From RYN-111 sp046723735 (lineage in GTDB: Bacteria > Actinomycetota > Actinomycetes > Mycobacteriales > SCTD01): a DNA stretch of 32,464 nucleotides. The stretch is taken from assembly GCA_046723735.1 (NCBI GenBank), contig JBKOVB010000013.1:1-32464 (forward strand). The letters run 5' to 3'. This document shows positions 13,997-21,756 of the stretch, piece after piece; positions within the stretch are counted from its first letter, which is position 1; each line of letters opens with the position of its first letter. A program made the position numbers and the translations under genes. The notes under the pieces were generated by a model that saw only the letters and a program-made list of their open reading frames with translations, had not been told where the DNA came from and searched no databases.

Positions 13997-16954
13997 TCAG
14001 AGAAGCCCGAGCTGGGCGGCTCTGGCCGCCGCCTCGGCGCGTCCGGAGGCGCCGAGCTTGGCGAGGATCCGCGACACGTGCACGCTCGCGGTCTTCTCGC
14101 TCATGAACAGCGCCGACCCGACCTGCCGGTTGGTGTGACCCTTCGCCACCAGCCGCAGCACCTCGAGCTCCCGCGGCGTCAGAACCGTGGTCAGCGGCTG
14201 GGCGGCAGCTCCGGGGAGGGTAAGCCGCCCGCGGCGGGCCAGCGCGTCGAGCTCCGCGCGCAGCGGTCGGGCGCCGAGGGCGACGGCGGTCTCGTGCGCC
14301 AGCCGGAGCACCTCACCGGCCTCGTCCCGCTCGCCGGCGTGCAGCAACGCCTCGGCCAGCCGACCCCGGGCCCGGGCCAGCTCGTAGACGTAGCCGTAGT
14401 CGAAGGCCGCGACCACCTCCCGCCACAGCGCCACGTCGGGCCGGCCCTGCGCCCGCGAGAGCTCCGCGGTGCAGCGCAGCAGCCAGGCCCGCCCCTCGGG
14501 CCCGAGCTCGCCACCACGGGGCCTGCCGCGCTTGGCCGTCTCCTGGGCGACCTCCTCCCAGCGCACGGCAGCCTCGACGTACGCGGTGGGGTCGGCGCCG
14601 CGGTCGCGGGCCGCCGCGGCCTGGTCGGCGAGGGCCGCGATCCCGAGCGCCGCGAGCCAGATCCCGCCGAGCGACCACTCCCCCCAGCGCTGGGCCAACT
14701 GCCGCGCGCCCTCACGGGCGAGGGCGACGGCCCGCTCCGGCTCGCCGGCCATGCGCAGCGCGTCCGCGCCCGTCCCTGCCGCGATCATCAGCGCGAGGGG
14801 GTCCACGTGCCGGACGCCCGCCACCCGCTCCGCGCGCGCGACCGCGTCGAGCTCGCCGCGAGCCGCCGCGACGTACAGACCGAGGGCTCCCAGGCTCTCG
14901 CGGGCCGGGTCCGGCGTCCCGCGGTCGCTGCTGACCGCGACCGCGGCGCAGCCGTCGAAGTCGCCGAGGGTGTATCGCACGACCGCCTGCAGCCCGCGCA
15001 GGCTGTACCCGTACGGGCTCCAGCCCATGCCCATCGACATCGCCCGGTCGACCGCGACCTCGATCTCCTCGCGCGCCGCCTCCAGGTCGCCGGCGTAGAA
15101 GCTGTGCGAGGCGACGTTGTACGACGCACGCAGCTCCGCCTCCTGGTGCCCGCCTCGTACGGCGACCTCCAGGGCCTCGCGGAAGCGTGCTTCCGCCTCG
15201 GCGCGATCACCGGTCGCCTCGGCCAGCGCACCGAGCGTCACCAGGGCGTCGGCCTGCACGTCGGTGAGCCCCGCGGGACGGGCGGCCTCGAGCGCCGCCT
15301 CCGCCGCCGCCCGCACCTCCACGTCGCGGTCGAGGACGTTCCACAGCGCCCGCGCGACCACTGCCTCGGCCCGCGCGACGAGCTCCGGCTCCCCGGTGAG
15401 GCCCGCCGCCTCGCGCGCCCGCTCTGCCTGCTCGACGGCCTCGTCCTCCAGGTCCGCGTCGAGCAGGTGGACGGTGAGCGCGACGCGGGCCCCGGCGAGC
15501 TCGGTCGGGCTCACCCGCGCGGCGACGTCCAGCCGGGCCTTCCCGAGCGCGGTGGCCCGACCCCAGTCACCCGCTAGGTCGGCGGCGCGGGCGGCCGCGC
15601 CCAGCAGCTCGCTGCGCTCGAGGTCGGTGATGCCAGGCCGGGCCCCGGCCTCGACCAGGGTCAGCGCGCGTTCCCGGTAGGCCAGCGCCTCGTGCGCGGC
15701 CCCGGCGGCGAGCGCGGCGTCGGCCGCGGCGAGGTACGCCTCCAGCGCCCCGGCGAGGTCCCCGCTGCGCTCCCGGTGCAGGGCCAGCTCACCCGGGTCG
15801 CCGGAGTCGCTCAGCACCCGGGCCAGGACCCCGTGGAGCCGCACCCGCTCGCCGGGGAGCAGGTCGTCGTACACGGTCTCCTGCATCAAGGCGTGCCGGA
15901 AGGCATAGGCGCCGGCCGCCGTGCCCTCGGCCACGACGAGCACGTGCGCCGACACGGCCTCGCGGAGCGCGGCGTCCAGGTCTCGGCCGTCCGACGCGCA
16001 GGCCGCCGCGAGCAGCTCGTGCTCGACCCGACGGCCGGCCACCGCGGCGAGGCGGACCACGTCGAGCGTCGGCTCGGACAGCTGCGCGAGCCGGGCGAGC
16101 AGCACGTCGGACAGCCGCGTCGGGAGGTCGCTGCGGCCGCTGTCGAGAGCAGCCTGCGCGAGCTCCTCGGCGAAGTAGGGGTTGCCCTCAGCCCGCTCCA
16201 CGACGGCGGAGACGAGCTCGTCGGAGATCTCGGCGAGCGCGCGCACGTGCTGACGCACGGCGTCGTCGCTCAACCGCGTCAGCACCAGGTGCTGGACACC
16301 GGGCAGGCGGCTCAGCTCGGCCACCAGCGGGACCAGCGGGTGCCTGCGGTGCAGGTCGTCGGCGCGGTACGACGCGAGCACCGCCACGTGCTCGTCCCGC
16401 ATCCGCGTCAGCAGGTACCGCAGCAGCTCGCGGCTCGACGCGTCGGCCCAGTGCAGGTCCTCGAGGACCACCAGGACGGGGGCGGTCTCGCCCGCGGTGC
16501 GCAGCGCCCCCACGACGCCTTCGAACAACGGCAGCCGGTCCAGCTCCCCGCTGCCGCGACCTCCGGCGAGCAGAGGCGCCAGCGCGGGCACCTGGACCGC
16601 GCTGGGCAGCTGCCGGCGCAGGTCCTGCAACGCTTCCACGAAGGGCAGGAAGGGCAGACCCACGTCGCCGAGGTCGACGCAGCCACCACGGAGCACGAGC
16701 ACCCGCTCGTCCTCCGAGGTCACGTCGTCGACCGCCTGCGTCAGCAGCCGGGTCTTGCCCACGCCCGCGTCACCGCCGAGCAGGAGCGCGGCGGGGTAGC
16801 CGTCACGGGCGGAGCGGACGACGTCCAGGACAGCCCGGAGCTCGTCCTCGCGTCCCACGAGCGGTGAGGGCTCGCGACGGCTGAAGGCCACCACGTCCGC
16901 CATCGTGCCAGCCGGCTCCGACAACGGCGTGGTGGCCCACGCTGCCGTGCTCAT
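13997..16954 (-). CDS. Large ATP-binding LuxR-family regulator (LAL family)
   Basis: A 985-aa transcription factor. Residues about 31-230 form an AAA/STAND-type ATPase: PLVGREDEL, Walker A GGDAGVGKT at 60-68, and a Walker B segment LVVLEDLHWAD near 155-165. The middle about 500 residues are Ala-rich helical repeats of TPR type, a usual sensor platform. The last about 65 residues carry the LuxR/GerE helix-turn-helix (LTPRELEVLRLVAKGHTNRQV then SEKTASVHVSRILAKLGA). LAL proteins are 850-1100 residues, so this is full-length. The ATG at 16954 lies one base after the stop of a possible 48-aa ORF, suggesting coupling; an internal ATG at 16903 is the alternative. It converges on the propeller gene 19 bp away. 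Target genes are unknown. Confidence 0.92.
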   Translation of the reverse strand: MSTAAWATTPLSEPAGTMADVVAFSRREPSPLVGREDELRAVLDVVRSARDGYPAALLLGGDAGVGKTRLLTQAVDDVTSEDERVLVLRGGCVDLGDVGLPFLPFVEALQDLRRQLPSAVQVPALAPLLAGGRGSGELDRLPLFEGVVGALRTAGETAPVLVVLEDLHWADASSRELLRYLLTRMRDEHVAVLASYRADDLHRRHPLVPLVAELSRLPGVQHLVLTRLSDDAVRQHVRALAEISDELVSAVVERAEGNPYFAEELAQAALDSGRSDLPTRLSDVLLARLAQLSEPTLDVVRLAAVAGRRVEHELLAAACASDGRDLDAALREAVSAHVLVVAEGTAAGAYAFRHALMQETVYDDLLPGERVRLHGVLARVLSDSGDPGELALHRERSGDLAGALEAYLAAADAALAAGAAHEALAYRERALTLVEAGARPGITDLERSELLGAAARAADLAGDWGRATALGKARLDVAARVSPTELAGARVALTVHLLDADLEDEAVEQAERAREAAGLTGEPELVARAEAVVARALWNVLDRDVEVRAAAEAALEAARPAGLTDVQADALVTLGALAEATGDRAEAEARFREALEVAVRGGHQEAELRASYNVASHSFYAGDLEAAREEIEVAVDRAMSMGMGWSPYGYSLRGLQAVVRYTLGDFDGCAAVAVSSDRGTPDPARESLGALGLYVAAARGELDAVARAERVAGVRHVDPLALMIAAGTGADALRMAGEPERAVALAREGARQLAQRWGEWSLGGIWLAALGIAALADQAAAARDRGADPTAYVEAAVRWEEVAQETAKRGRPRGGELGPEGRAWLLRCTAELSRAQGRPDVALWREVVAAFDYGYVYELARARGRLAEALLHAGERDEAGEVLRLAHETAVALGARPLRAELDALARRGRLTLPGAAAQPLTTVLTPRELEVLRLVAKGHTNRQVGSALFMSEKTASVHVSRILAKLGASGRAEAAARAAQLGLL

Positions 16955-16955
16955 C

Positions 16956-17102
16956 TCAGGACGAGTGACGTACCCAGCGGAAGCGACGGCGCGCCTCCGG
17001 GTCCTTCACGGCGCCCTGCTGCTCGCGACGCGCCCGCTCCCGGTAGAACACCGCGCGCTCGTGCATGTCGAGTGCCCGCAGGCCCCCATGCAGGTCGTTC
17101 AT
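16956..17102 (-). CDS. Possible 48-aa leader protein upstream of the LAL regulator
   Basis: A short frame from ATG 17102 with a stop separated by one base from the regulator ATG (TGA-G-ATG). The product is highly basic and helical (ERAVFYRERARREQQG, then EARRRFRWVRHSS). A weak GGGGA lies 6 bases before the ATG. The tight junction is the main argument that it is translated. I recognise no family, and it could be a chance frame in GC-rich DNA. Confidence 0.4.
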   Translation of the reverse strand: MNDLHGGLRALDMHERAVFYRERARREQQGAVKDPEARRRFRWVRHSS

Positions 17103-17192
17103 CTCTGATCCCCGATCCCGCCGGCCTCTCCGGCGTCGAGGACCACGTTCGTGCTGAGGGCAGGGCCCGCACATCGGGCGACCAGGCACACC

Positions 17193-17211
17193 CCCGCCTC
17201 AGCCGGGCGGG
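17193..17211. terminator. Hairpin downstream of the thioredoxin/TPR gene
   Basis: CCCGCC (17193-17198) and GGCGGG (17206-17211) around a 7-base loop, 28 bp after the stop of the minus-strand trx gene. It has no U-tract. The 284-bp spacer 16955-17238 otherwise holds only the possible 48-aa ORF. Confidence 0.45.
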
Positions 17212-17238
17212 TAAGGCCCCTCAGGACCCCTTAGGCCC

Positions 17239-18147
17239 TCAGTAGAGCGCGTTGGCGAGCGCTCGCCGGCCGCTCACGATGCGCTCGTCCTCCGGGTCGA
17301 GCACCGAGAACAGCTCGAGCAGGTGCATCCGCGCGCGGTCGCGGTCGTCGCCCGCCGTACGCCGGACGAACCCCACGAGGCGGTCGATGGCCGCCTGGAT
17401 CTGCTCCGTGAGGACCTCCACGTCGGCCGCCGCGAGCTGGGCAGCGACGTCGTCGGGCGCCGCCTGCGCCGCAGCGAGGGTGGTCTCGGGGTCGAGGTCC
17501 GCAGCGCGCTGCAGCAGGCCGGCCCAGGCCTTGCCGACGGAAGCCTCGGCGTCGGCGGGCTTGCGAGCCAGCACGGCGTCATAGGCGCGTACGGCGGCCT
17601 CGTAGTCGCCCTGCGCCAGCGCGTCCTCGGCCGCCGCCAGGTCGGGGTCGGCAGGTGCCGGCGGTGGCGCCTCGCCGGCCTCGGCGGGCGCGCCGGGTCC
17701 GGGCAGACCCGCCTGCTGAGCGGCCGCGAGGACCTGCTCGAGGAAGTCGCGCAGCTGCGCCTCGGGAAGCGCGCCCTGGAAGCCCGGCACCAGGCGACCG
17801 CCGAGAGCAAGGAACACCGAGGGGATGGACTGGATCTGCAGCTGAGCGGCGATGTTCTGGTTGGCGTCGACGTCGACCTTGGCCAGGACCCAGGCGCCGC
17901 CCGCCTCGTCGGCGAGCCGCTCGAGCACCGGGCTGAGCTGCTTGCAGGGACCACACCACTCGGCCCAGAAGTCGATCAGGACGGGGACCTGCAACGAACG
18001 CCGCAGAACCGCGTCCTCGAAATCAGCCTCGGTCACGTCGAGCACCCACGGGCTCGTGCTGGTCGGCGTCGGGGGCGTGGCCGGTTTCGCCAGGCGGGAC
18101 AGGTCGACCGCGCCGGCCATGCTGAGGTCACTGGGGCGTCGCTGCAT
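17239..18147 (-). CDS. Thioredoxin-domain protein with C-terminal TPR-like region (YbbN/CnoX-like)
   Basis: 302 aa: a short N-terminal tail containing GAVDLSRL, a thioredoxin fold at about 34-145 with the redox motif WCGPC (Cys65, Cys68) and the cis-Pro segment QSIPSVFL, a Pro/Ala-rich linker (about 150-170), and helical repeats to the end. This architecture matches tetratricopeptide thioredoxins such as E. coli YbbN/CnoX, which protect unfolded proteins and hand them to chaperones. E. coli YbbN lacks a full CxxC, whereas this one keeps it, so it could act as a reductase as well. The ATG at 18147 starts the conserved short tail; a GTG at 18165 is possible. It is divergent from moaA. Confidence 0.88.
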   Translation of the reverse strand: MQRRPSDLSMAGAVDLSRLAKPATPPTPTSTSPWVLDVTEADFEDAVLRRSLQVPVLIDFWAEWCGPCKQLSPVLERLADEAGGAWVLAKVDVDANQNIAAQLQIQSIPSVFLALGGRLVPGFQGALPEAQLRDFLEQVLAAAQQAGLPGPGAPAEAGEAPPPAPADPDLAAAEDALAQGDYEAAVRAYDAVLARKPADAEASVGKAWAGLLQRAADLDPETTLAAAQAAPDDVAAQLAAADVEVLTEQIQAAIDRLVGFVRRTAGDDRDRARMHLLELFSVLDPEDERIVSGRRALANALY

Positions 18148-18193
18148 GCTTCCAGTCAACCGCACCGCGGTCCGGAGCCGTTCCTGCGAGACC

Positions 18194-18199
18194 TAGGAT
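18194..18199 (+). promoter_or_regulatory. -10 box (TAGGAT) for leaderless moaA
   Basis: TAGGAT is 6 bases from the GTG of moaA at 18206, with no Shine-Dalgarno sequence between. Confidence 0.55.
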
Positions 18200-18205
18200 C
18201 GTCAC

Positions 18206-19192
18206 GTGCTGGACAGCCGCGGTCGCGCCCTGCGGGACCTGCGCGTCTCGGTCACCGACCGGTGCAACTTCCGCTGTCCCTACTGCATGCCGCGCGAGCT
18301 CTTCGGGCCCGACCACGCCTTCCTGCCGCGGGCGGAGCTGCTCTCCTTCGAGGAGGTCGAGCGGCTGGTGCGCGTGTTCGCCGGCCTCGGGGTCCAGAAG
18401 GTACGGCTGACGGGCGGCGAACCGCTCCTGCGCCGCGACCTCCCTGAGCTCGTACGGCGGCTGGCCGGTGTCCCGGGCGTCGACGACCTGGCCATGACGA
18501 CCAACGGGTCGCTGCTCTCCTCCCAGGCCGCGGCACTGGCCGAAGCCGGGCTGCGTCGGGTCACGGTCAGCCTCGACAGCCTCGACCCGGCGGTGTTCCG
18601 GGCGCTCGCCGACACCGCCGTACCGCTGCGGCAGGTGCTCGCCGGGATCGACGCGGCCCAGGCCGCCGCCCTGCCGGTGAAGCTCAACACGGTGCTGCGC
18701 CGGGGCGTCAACGACGACGGGCTGCTCGACCTGGTGGCCTTCGCGCGTGAGCGGGGCTGCACCCTGCGCTTCATCGAGTACATGGACGTCGGGACCACCA
18801 ACGGCTGGGTCCGCGACGACGTCGTGACCAGCGCGGAGGTCCGGGCCCGGGTCGACGCCGTGCACCCCCTCGAGCCCGTCGGGGCGGACGGCACCGCGAC
18901 CCGTTGGCGCTTCGCCGACGGGGCCGGAGAGATCGGCTTCGTGTCATCGGTGTCCGAGCCGTTCTGCGGCACGTGCACCCGGGCCCGGCTGACGGCGGTG
19001 GGCGAGCTGTTCACCTGCCTGTTCGCCACGCACGGGACGGACCTGCGCGCTGCGCTGCGGTCCGGCGCCAGCGACGAGGACCTGACCGCCCTCGTGGGGG
19101 GTCGATGGGCGGCGCGCGACGACCGTTACTCCGAGCTGCGGGGCGTCGGGCACGACGCGCCTCGCGCCGAGATGTCCTACCTGGGCGGTTGA
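18206..19192 (+). CDS. moaA: GTP 3',8-cyclase MoaA (molybdenum cofactor synthesis)
   Basis: A radical-SAM enzyme that, with MoaC, converts GTP to cyclic pyranopterin monophosphate. 328 aa: the SAM-cluster motif CNFRCPYC (Cys20, Cys24, Cys27), the GGEPLLR segment, the second cluster C-x2-C-x13-C (Cys254, Cys257, Cys271), and the C-terminal Gly-Gly needed for activity. All catalytic features are present. The GTG start fits a leaderless promoter. It heads a likely operon with a DUF2127 membrane protein (28 bp downstream) and two DUF4190-type proteins. None of those is a known Mo-cofactor gene, so their link may be transcriptional only. Confidence 0.95.
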   Translation: MLDSRGRALRDLRVSVTDRCNFRCPYCMPRELFGPDHAFLPRAELLSFEEVERLVRVFAGLGVQKVRLTGGEPLLRRDLPELVRRLAGVPGVDDLAMTTNGSLLSSQAAALAEAGLRRVTVSLDSLDPAVFRALADTAVPLRQVLAGIDAAQAAALPVKLNTVLRRGVNDDGLLDLVAFARERGCTLRFIEYMDVGTTNGWVRDDVVTSAEVRARVDAVHPLEPVGADGTATRWRFADGAGEIGFVSSVSEPFCGTCTRARLTAVGELFTCLFATHGTDLRAALRSGASDEDLTALVGGRWAARDDRYSELRGVGHDAPRAEMSYLGG

Positions 19193-19220
19193 TCCCCGCC
19201 GTACCTGTCAGGCTGTCCGC

Positions 19221-19994
19221 GTGGACTGGAGCCTGCGAGGGTGCGCCCGCAAGGGGCACGTGACCTACTCACCCGACGAGCCGGCGCTGAACGCGCGGCT
19301 GCACGTCGCGACACCGGTGGGCGAGGCCTGGCGCTGCCTGCGCTGCGCGACCTTCGTCGTCGGGCCGCCCCACGGCTCCGGCCCGGCCGACCGGGCGCCG
19401 ATCGTGCTGCGCGGCAAGGCCCTCAAGGACGCGACCATCCTGCGGCTGCTGGCCGCGGAGCGGTTCATCCGCGGCGTCGTGCTGCTGCTGCTTGCCTACG
19501 GCGTGCAGTACTTCGCGTCGAGCCAGACCTCCGTACAGGCGGCGTTCGACAAGTTCGTCCCCGCCGCCGAGCCGCTGGCCCGGCTGTTCAACTACGACCT
19601 GCAGCACAGCCCGACGGTGGACCGTGTCCGGGACCTGCTCGGCAGCAGCCAGCACACGCTCGACCTGGTCACGCTGGGTCTGGTCGCGTACGGCGCGCTC
19701 CAGCTCCTCGAAGGCGTCGGCCTCTGGATGCTCAAGCGCTGGGGCGAGTACGTCGCGGTGGTCGGCACGTCGGTGTTCCTGCCGCTCGAGGTGTACGAGC
19801 TCACCCACCACGTGAGCTGGGTCAAGGTCGCGGCACTGGTCGTGAACCTGCTCGCCGTGGGCTACCTGGTGTGGACCAAGCGGCTGTTCGGCATCCGGGG
19901 CGGGCACGCCGCGTTCGAGGCCGAGCGCGCGTCGCAGTCGCTGCTCGAGGTCGAGACAGCGGCGCTCGGCGAACCGGAGCCGGTGACCGCGTGA
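19221..19994 (+). CDS. DUF2127-family membrane protein with an N-terminal Cys/His metal-binding-like segment
   Basis: 257 aa. Four hydrophobic segments are visible (about 75-98, 150-172, 180-200, 205-230), in the pattern of the DUF2127 integral membrane family, function unknown. Before the first helix is a soluble part of about 60 residues with Cys8, His13 and a CLRC pair at 39-42, which could bind zinc and is not part of the core family as I know it. The GTG at 19221 is preceded by CAGGCT at 6 bases, a near match to the leaderless -10 pattern. Its stop overlaps the next gene (GTGA). Confidence 0.75.
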   Translation: MDWSLRGCARKGHVTYSPDEPALNARLHVATPVGEAWRCLRCATFVVGPPHGSGPADRAPIVLRGKALKDATILRLLAAERFIRGVVLLLLAYGVQYFASSQTSVQAAFDKFVPAAEPLARLFNYDLQHSPTVDRVRDLLGSSQHTLDLVTLGLVAYGALQLLEGVGLWMLKRWGEYVAVVGTSVFLPLEVYELTHHVSWVKVAALVVNLLAVGYLVWTKRLFGIRGGHAAFEAERASQSLLEVETAALGEPEPVTA

Positions 19995-20803
19995 CGGAGG
20001 AGAACCCCTGGGCCGCGCCCGACCCGCACGGCGTGGTGCCGTGGCCCGGCACCGTCCCGATGGGCGCGCCGGTCCCGCCCGCGGACCCCACGCAGCCGTG
20101 GGCCGTGCCGTACGGCCAGCACCCACCGCCGGCCTCGCCGGCGCCACCGGCGCATGCCTGGGGGATGCCGCCATACCAGCACCCTGGGGCGTGGGACCGA
20201 CGTGACAGCACGAACGCGCTTGCCGTGCTCGCCCTCGTGTGCGGCGTCCTGCCGCTGTTCCCTGTCGCCATCCCTGCAGGCATCGCGGGCATCAGGCAGA
20301 GCAGCCGGCGCCGCGAGCGCGGACAGGGACTCGCGATCGCCGGCCTCGTCCTGGGCTGCATCTGGGCTGCAGTCTTCGGGCTCGGAGCGCTCGGTGCCGC
20401 CCTGAGCAGCACCGGCGTCCCGCCGGGGAGCGCCGGTGGGCTGGGAAACGTCAGCAGCGTCGCGAGCACGACCGTCGGTTCCTGCCTCAGCGTGAACGGC
20501 GACGGCACCACGACGCCGGTCGACTGCAGCGGCAGCCACGACGAAGAGGTCTTCGACGTCACCACGCCCCTCGGCACGGGTGCGTGGCCCGGCAGCAAGG
20601 GGCTCGAGAGCGGCGCCGACGGTGAGTGCTCGTGGAGCTTCGACGCCTACGTAGGGAGCCCGGCTGACGGCTCCGAGTACAGCTACGGCTACTACGCCCC
20701 GGACCGCGCTGAGTGGGCGCGCGGCGAGCACCGGGTCGTCTGCGTGGTGCTGCCCGCCGACGGGGACAGCCTGATTGGCAGCGCGAAAGGCGCCGGCCCT
20801 TGA
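19991..20803 (+). CDS. DUF4190 / septum-formation-like membrane protein, copy 1
   Basis: 270 aa. It has a Pro-rich cytoplasmic N-terminus opening EENPWAAP, two hydrophobic helices (about 77-140) in the DUF4190 pattern separated by a basic RRRERGQG turn, then an extracytoplasmic domain that starts STTVGSCL and contains DCSGSHDEEVF, a Cys-x-W segment and W-ARGEHRVVCVV near the end, like the Septum_form family. Four cysteines in this part could form two disulfides. The GTG at 19991 overlaps the upstream stop. Role unknown; septum-formation proteins are poorly characterised. The next gene is a paralogue. Confidence 0.78.
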   Translation: MTEENPWAAPDPHGVVPWPGTVPMGAPVPPADPTQPWAVPYGQHPPPASPAPPAHAWGMPPYQHPGAWDRRDSTNALAVLALVCGVLPLFPVAIPAGIAGIRQSSRRRERGQGLAIAGLVLGCIWAAVFGLGALGAALSSTGVPPGSAGGLGNVSSVASTTVGSCLSVNGDGTTTPVDCSGSHDEEVFDVTTPLGTGAWPGSKGLESGADGECSWSFDAYVGSPADGSEYSYGYYAPDRAEWARGEHRVVCVVLPADGDSLIGSAKGAGP

Positions 20804-21624
20804 GCCCCGGCGAGGCTCCCGGTGCAGGCCGGCGACCCCCGACACGCATAAACGAGGGGAACCCTTGGGGACCGCCGTCCGACACCTCGGCGCCCGAGCC
20901 GGTCGGCGCGCCGCCGCCCGGCTGGCCCACGACTCCCCTGGGGCAGCCCTGGCCTAGCCAGCCGTACGGGCAGCCGGGCTGGCCGGCGTACCAGCCGGCC
21001 TGGGGCGCGCCGCAGCGCACCAACCCCTGGTCCGTCGTCGCCCTCGTGACGGGGATCCTGCCGCTGTTCCCCGTGGCGATCGGTGCTGGCATCGCGGGCG
21101 TCGTCCAGACCGGCCGTCGTCACGAGCGCGGGCGCGGCATGGCGATCGCGGGTCTCCTGCTCGGCTGCCTGTGGACCGGGGTCGTCGCGGTGGGCGTCAT
21201 CGGCGCGCTCGCCGCCGGCGTCCTCGCCAACCGGATCGGCGCGGAGTTCCGCCAGGACCTCGGGCCGGTCCGCGACGCTGGCAGCACGACGGTCGGCAGC
21301 TGCCTGCAGCGCCATGGCGCCCGCGCCCCGAGCACCGCCGTGAGCTGCTCGGAGGCGCACGACGCCGAGGTGTTCTACGTGTACGAGCTCGAAGAGGGCG
21401 ACTTTCCCGGTCCCGAGAATGCCCCCGCCGCGGATGGCCCCGACTGCCGGATGATGTACGAGGGCTACGTCGGTGGTGCGGCCGCGTACGAGGACACGTT
21501 CTACGCCTGGTACCAACCGGACGAGGCCGAGTGGTCATCGGGCGAGCGGCGCGTGGTGTGCGTCGTCGTACCCCCACCCTTCGGAGAGCTGCCGCGCCGC
21601 AGCGTGCGTTCCACGGGCGGCTGA
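20800..21624 (+). CDS. DUF4190 / septum-formation-like membrane protein, copy 2 (tandem paralogue)
   Basis: 274 aa from a TTG at 20800 that overlaps the previous stop as TTGA; the frame also runs further upstream, but that part overlaps the previous gene. The layout equals copy 1: a GNPWGPP-type Pro-rich N-terminus, two DUF4190-type helices (NPWSVVALVTGILPLFPVAIG, then LLGCLWTGVVAVGVIGAL), and an outer domain STTVGSCL, SCSEAHDAEVF, C near the middle and W-SSGERRVVCVV. Copy-specific parts are the linker and the C-terminal tail. Tandem duplication is clear. It ends just before a long inverted repeat. Confidence 0.75.
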   Translation: MSPGEAPGAGRRPPTRINEGNPWGPPSDTSAPEPVGAPPPGWPTTPLGQPWPSQPYGQPGWPAYQPAWGAPQRTNPWSVVALVTGILPLFPVAIGAGIAGVVQTGRRHERGRGMAIAGLLLGCLWTGVVAVGVIGALAAGVLANRIGAEFRQDLGPVRDAGSTTVGSCLQRHGARAPSTAVSCSEAHDAEVFYVYELEEGDFPGPENAPAADGPDCRMMYEGYVGGAAAYEDTFYAWYQPDEAEWSSGERRVVCVVVPPPFGELPRRSVRSTGG

Positions 21625-21642
21625 CAAACCCGGCCCGGCGGG

Positions 21643-21744
21643 GCTTGGCTCGCGAGATTCGCGTGTCGTACCCCCTCGCACCCGCCCCTCGAGCGTGGGG
21701 CGAGGCGCGGAACCCGAGCGACGCGCACATCTCGCGAGCCAAGC
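21643..21744. repeat. 102-bp inverted-repeat element between converging genes
   Basis: Perfect 16-bp arms GCTTGGCTCGCGAGAT (21643-21658) and its complement (21729-21744), with partial pairing continuing inward (TGTCG opposite CGACG) and a GCCCC/GGGGC hairpin in the centre. It lies between copy 2 of the DUF4190 genes and meaB, both ending here. Its size, perfect termini and intergenic position fit a small palindromic mobile-like (MITE/REP) element; it may also terminate both transcripts. No coding potential. Confidence 0.75.
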
Positions 21745-21756
21745 AGACCGTGACGG

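Noticed and set aside
17090..17189. CGPC motif in an upstream extension of the 48-aa ORF
   Set aside because: The CGPC resembles a redox motif but lies in Arg/Gly-rich sequence with no fold around it; chance in GC-rich DNA.
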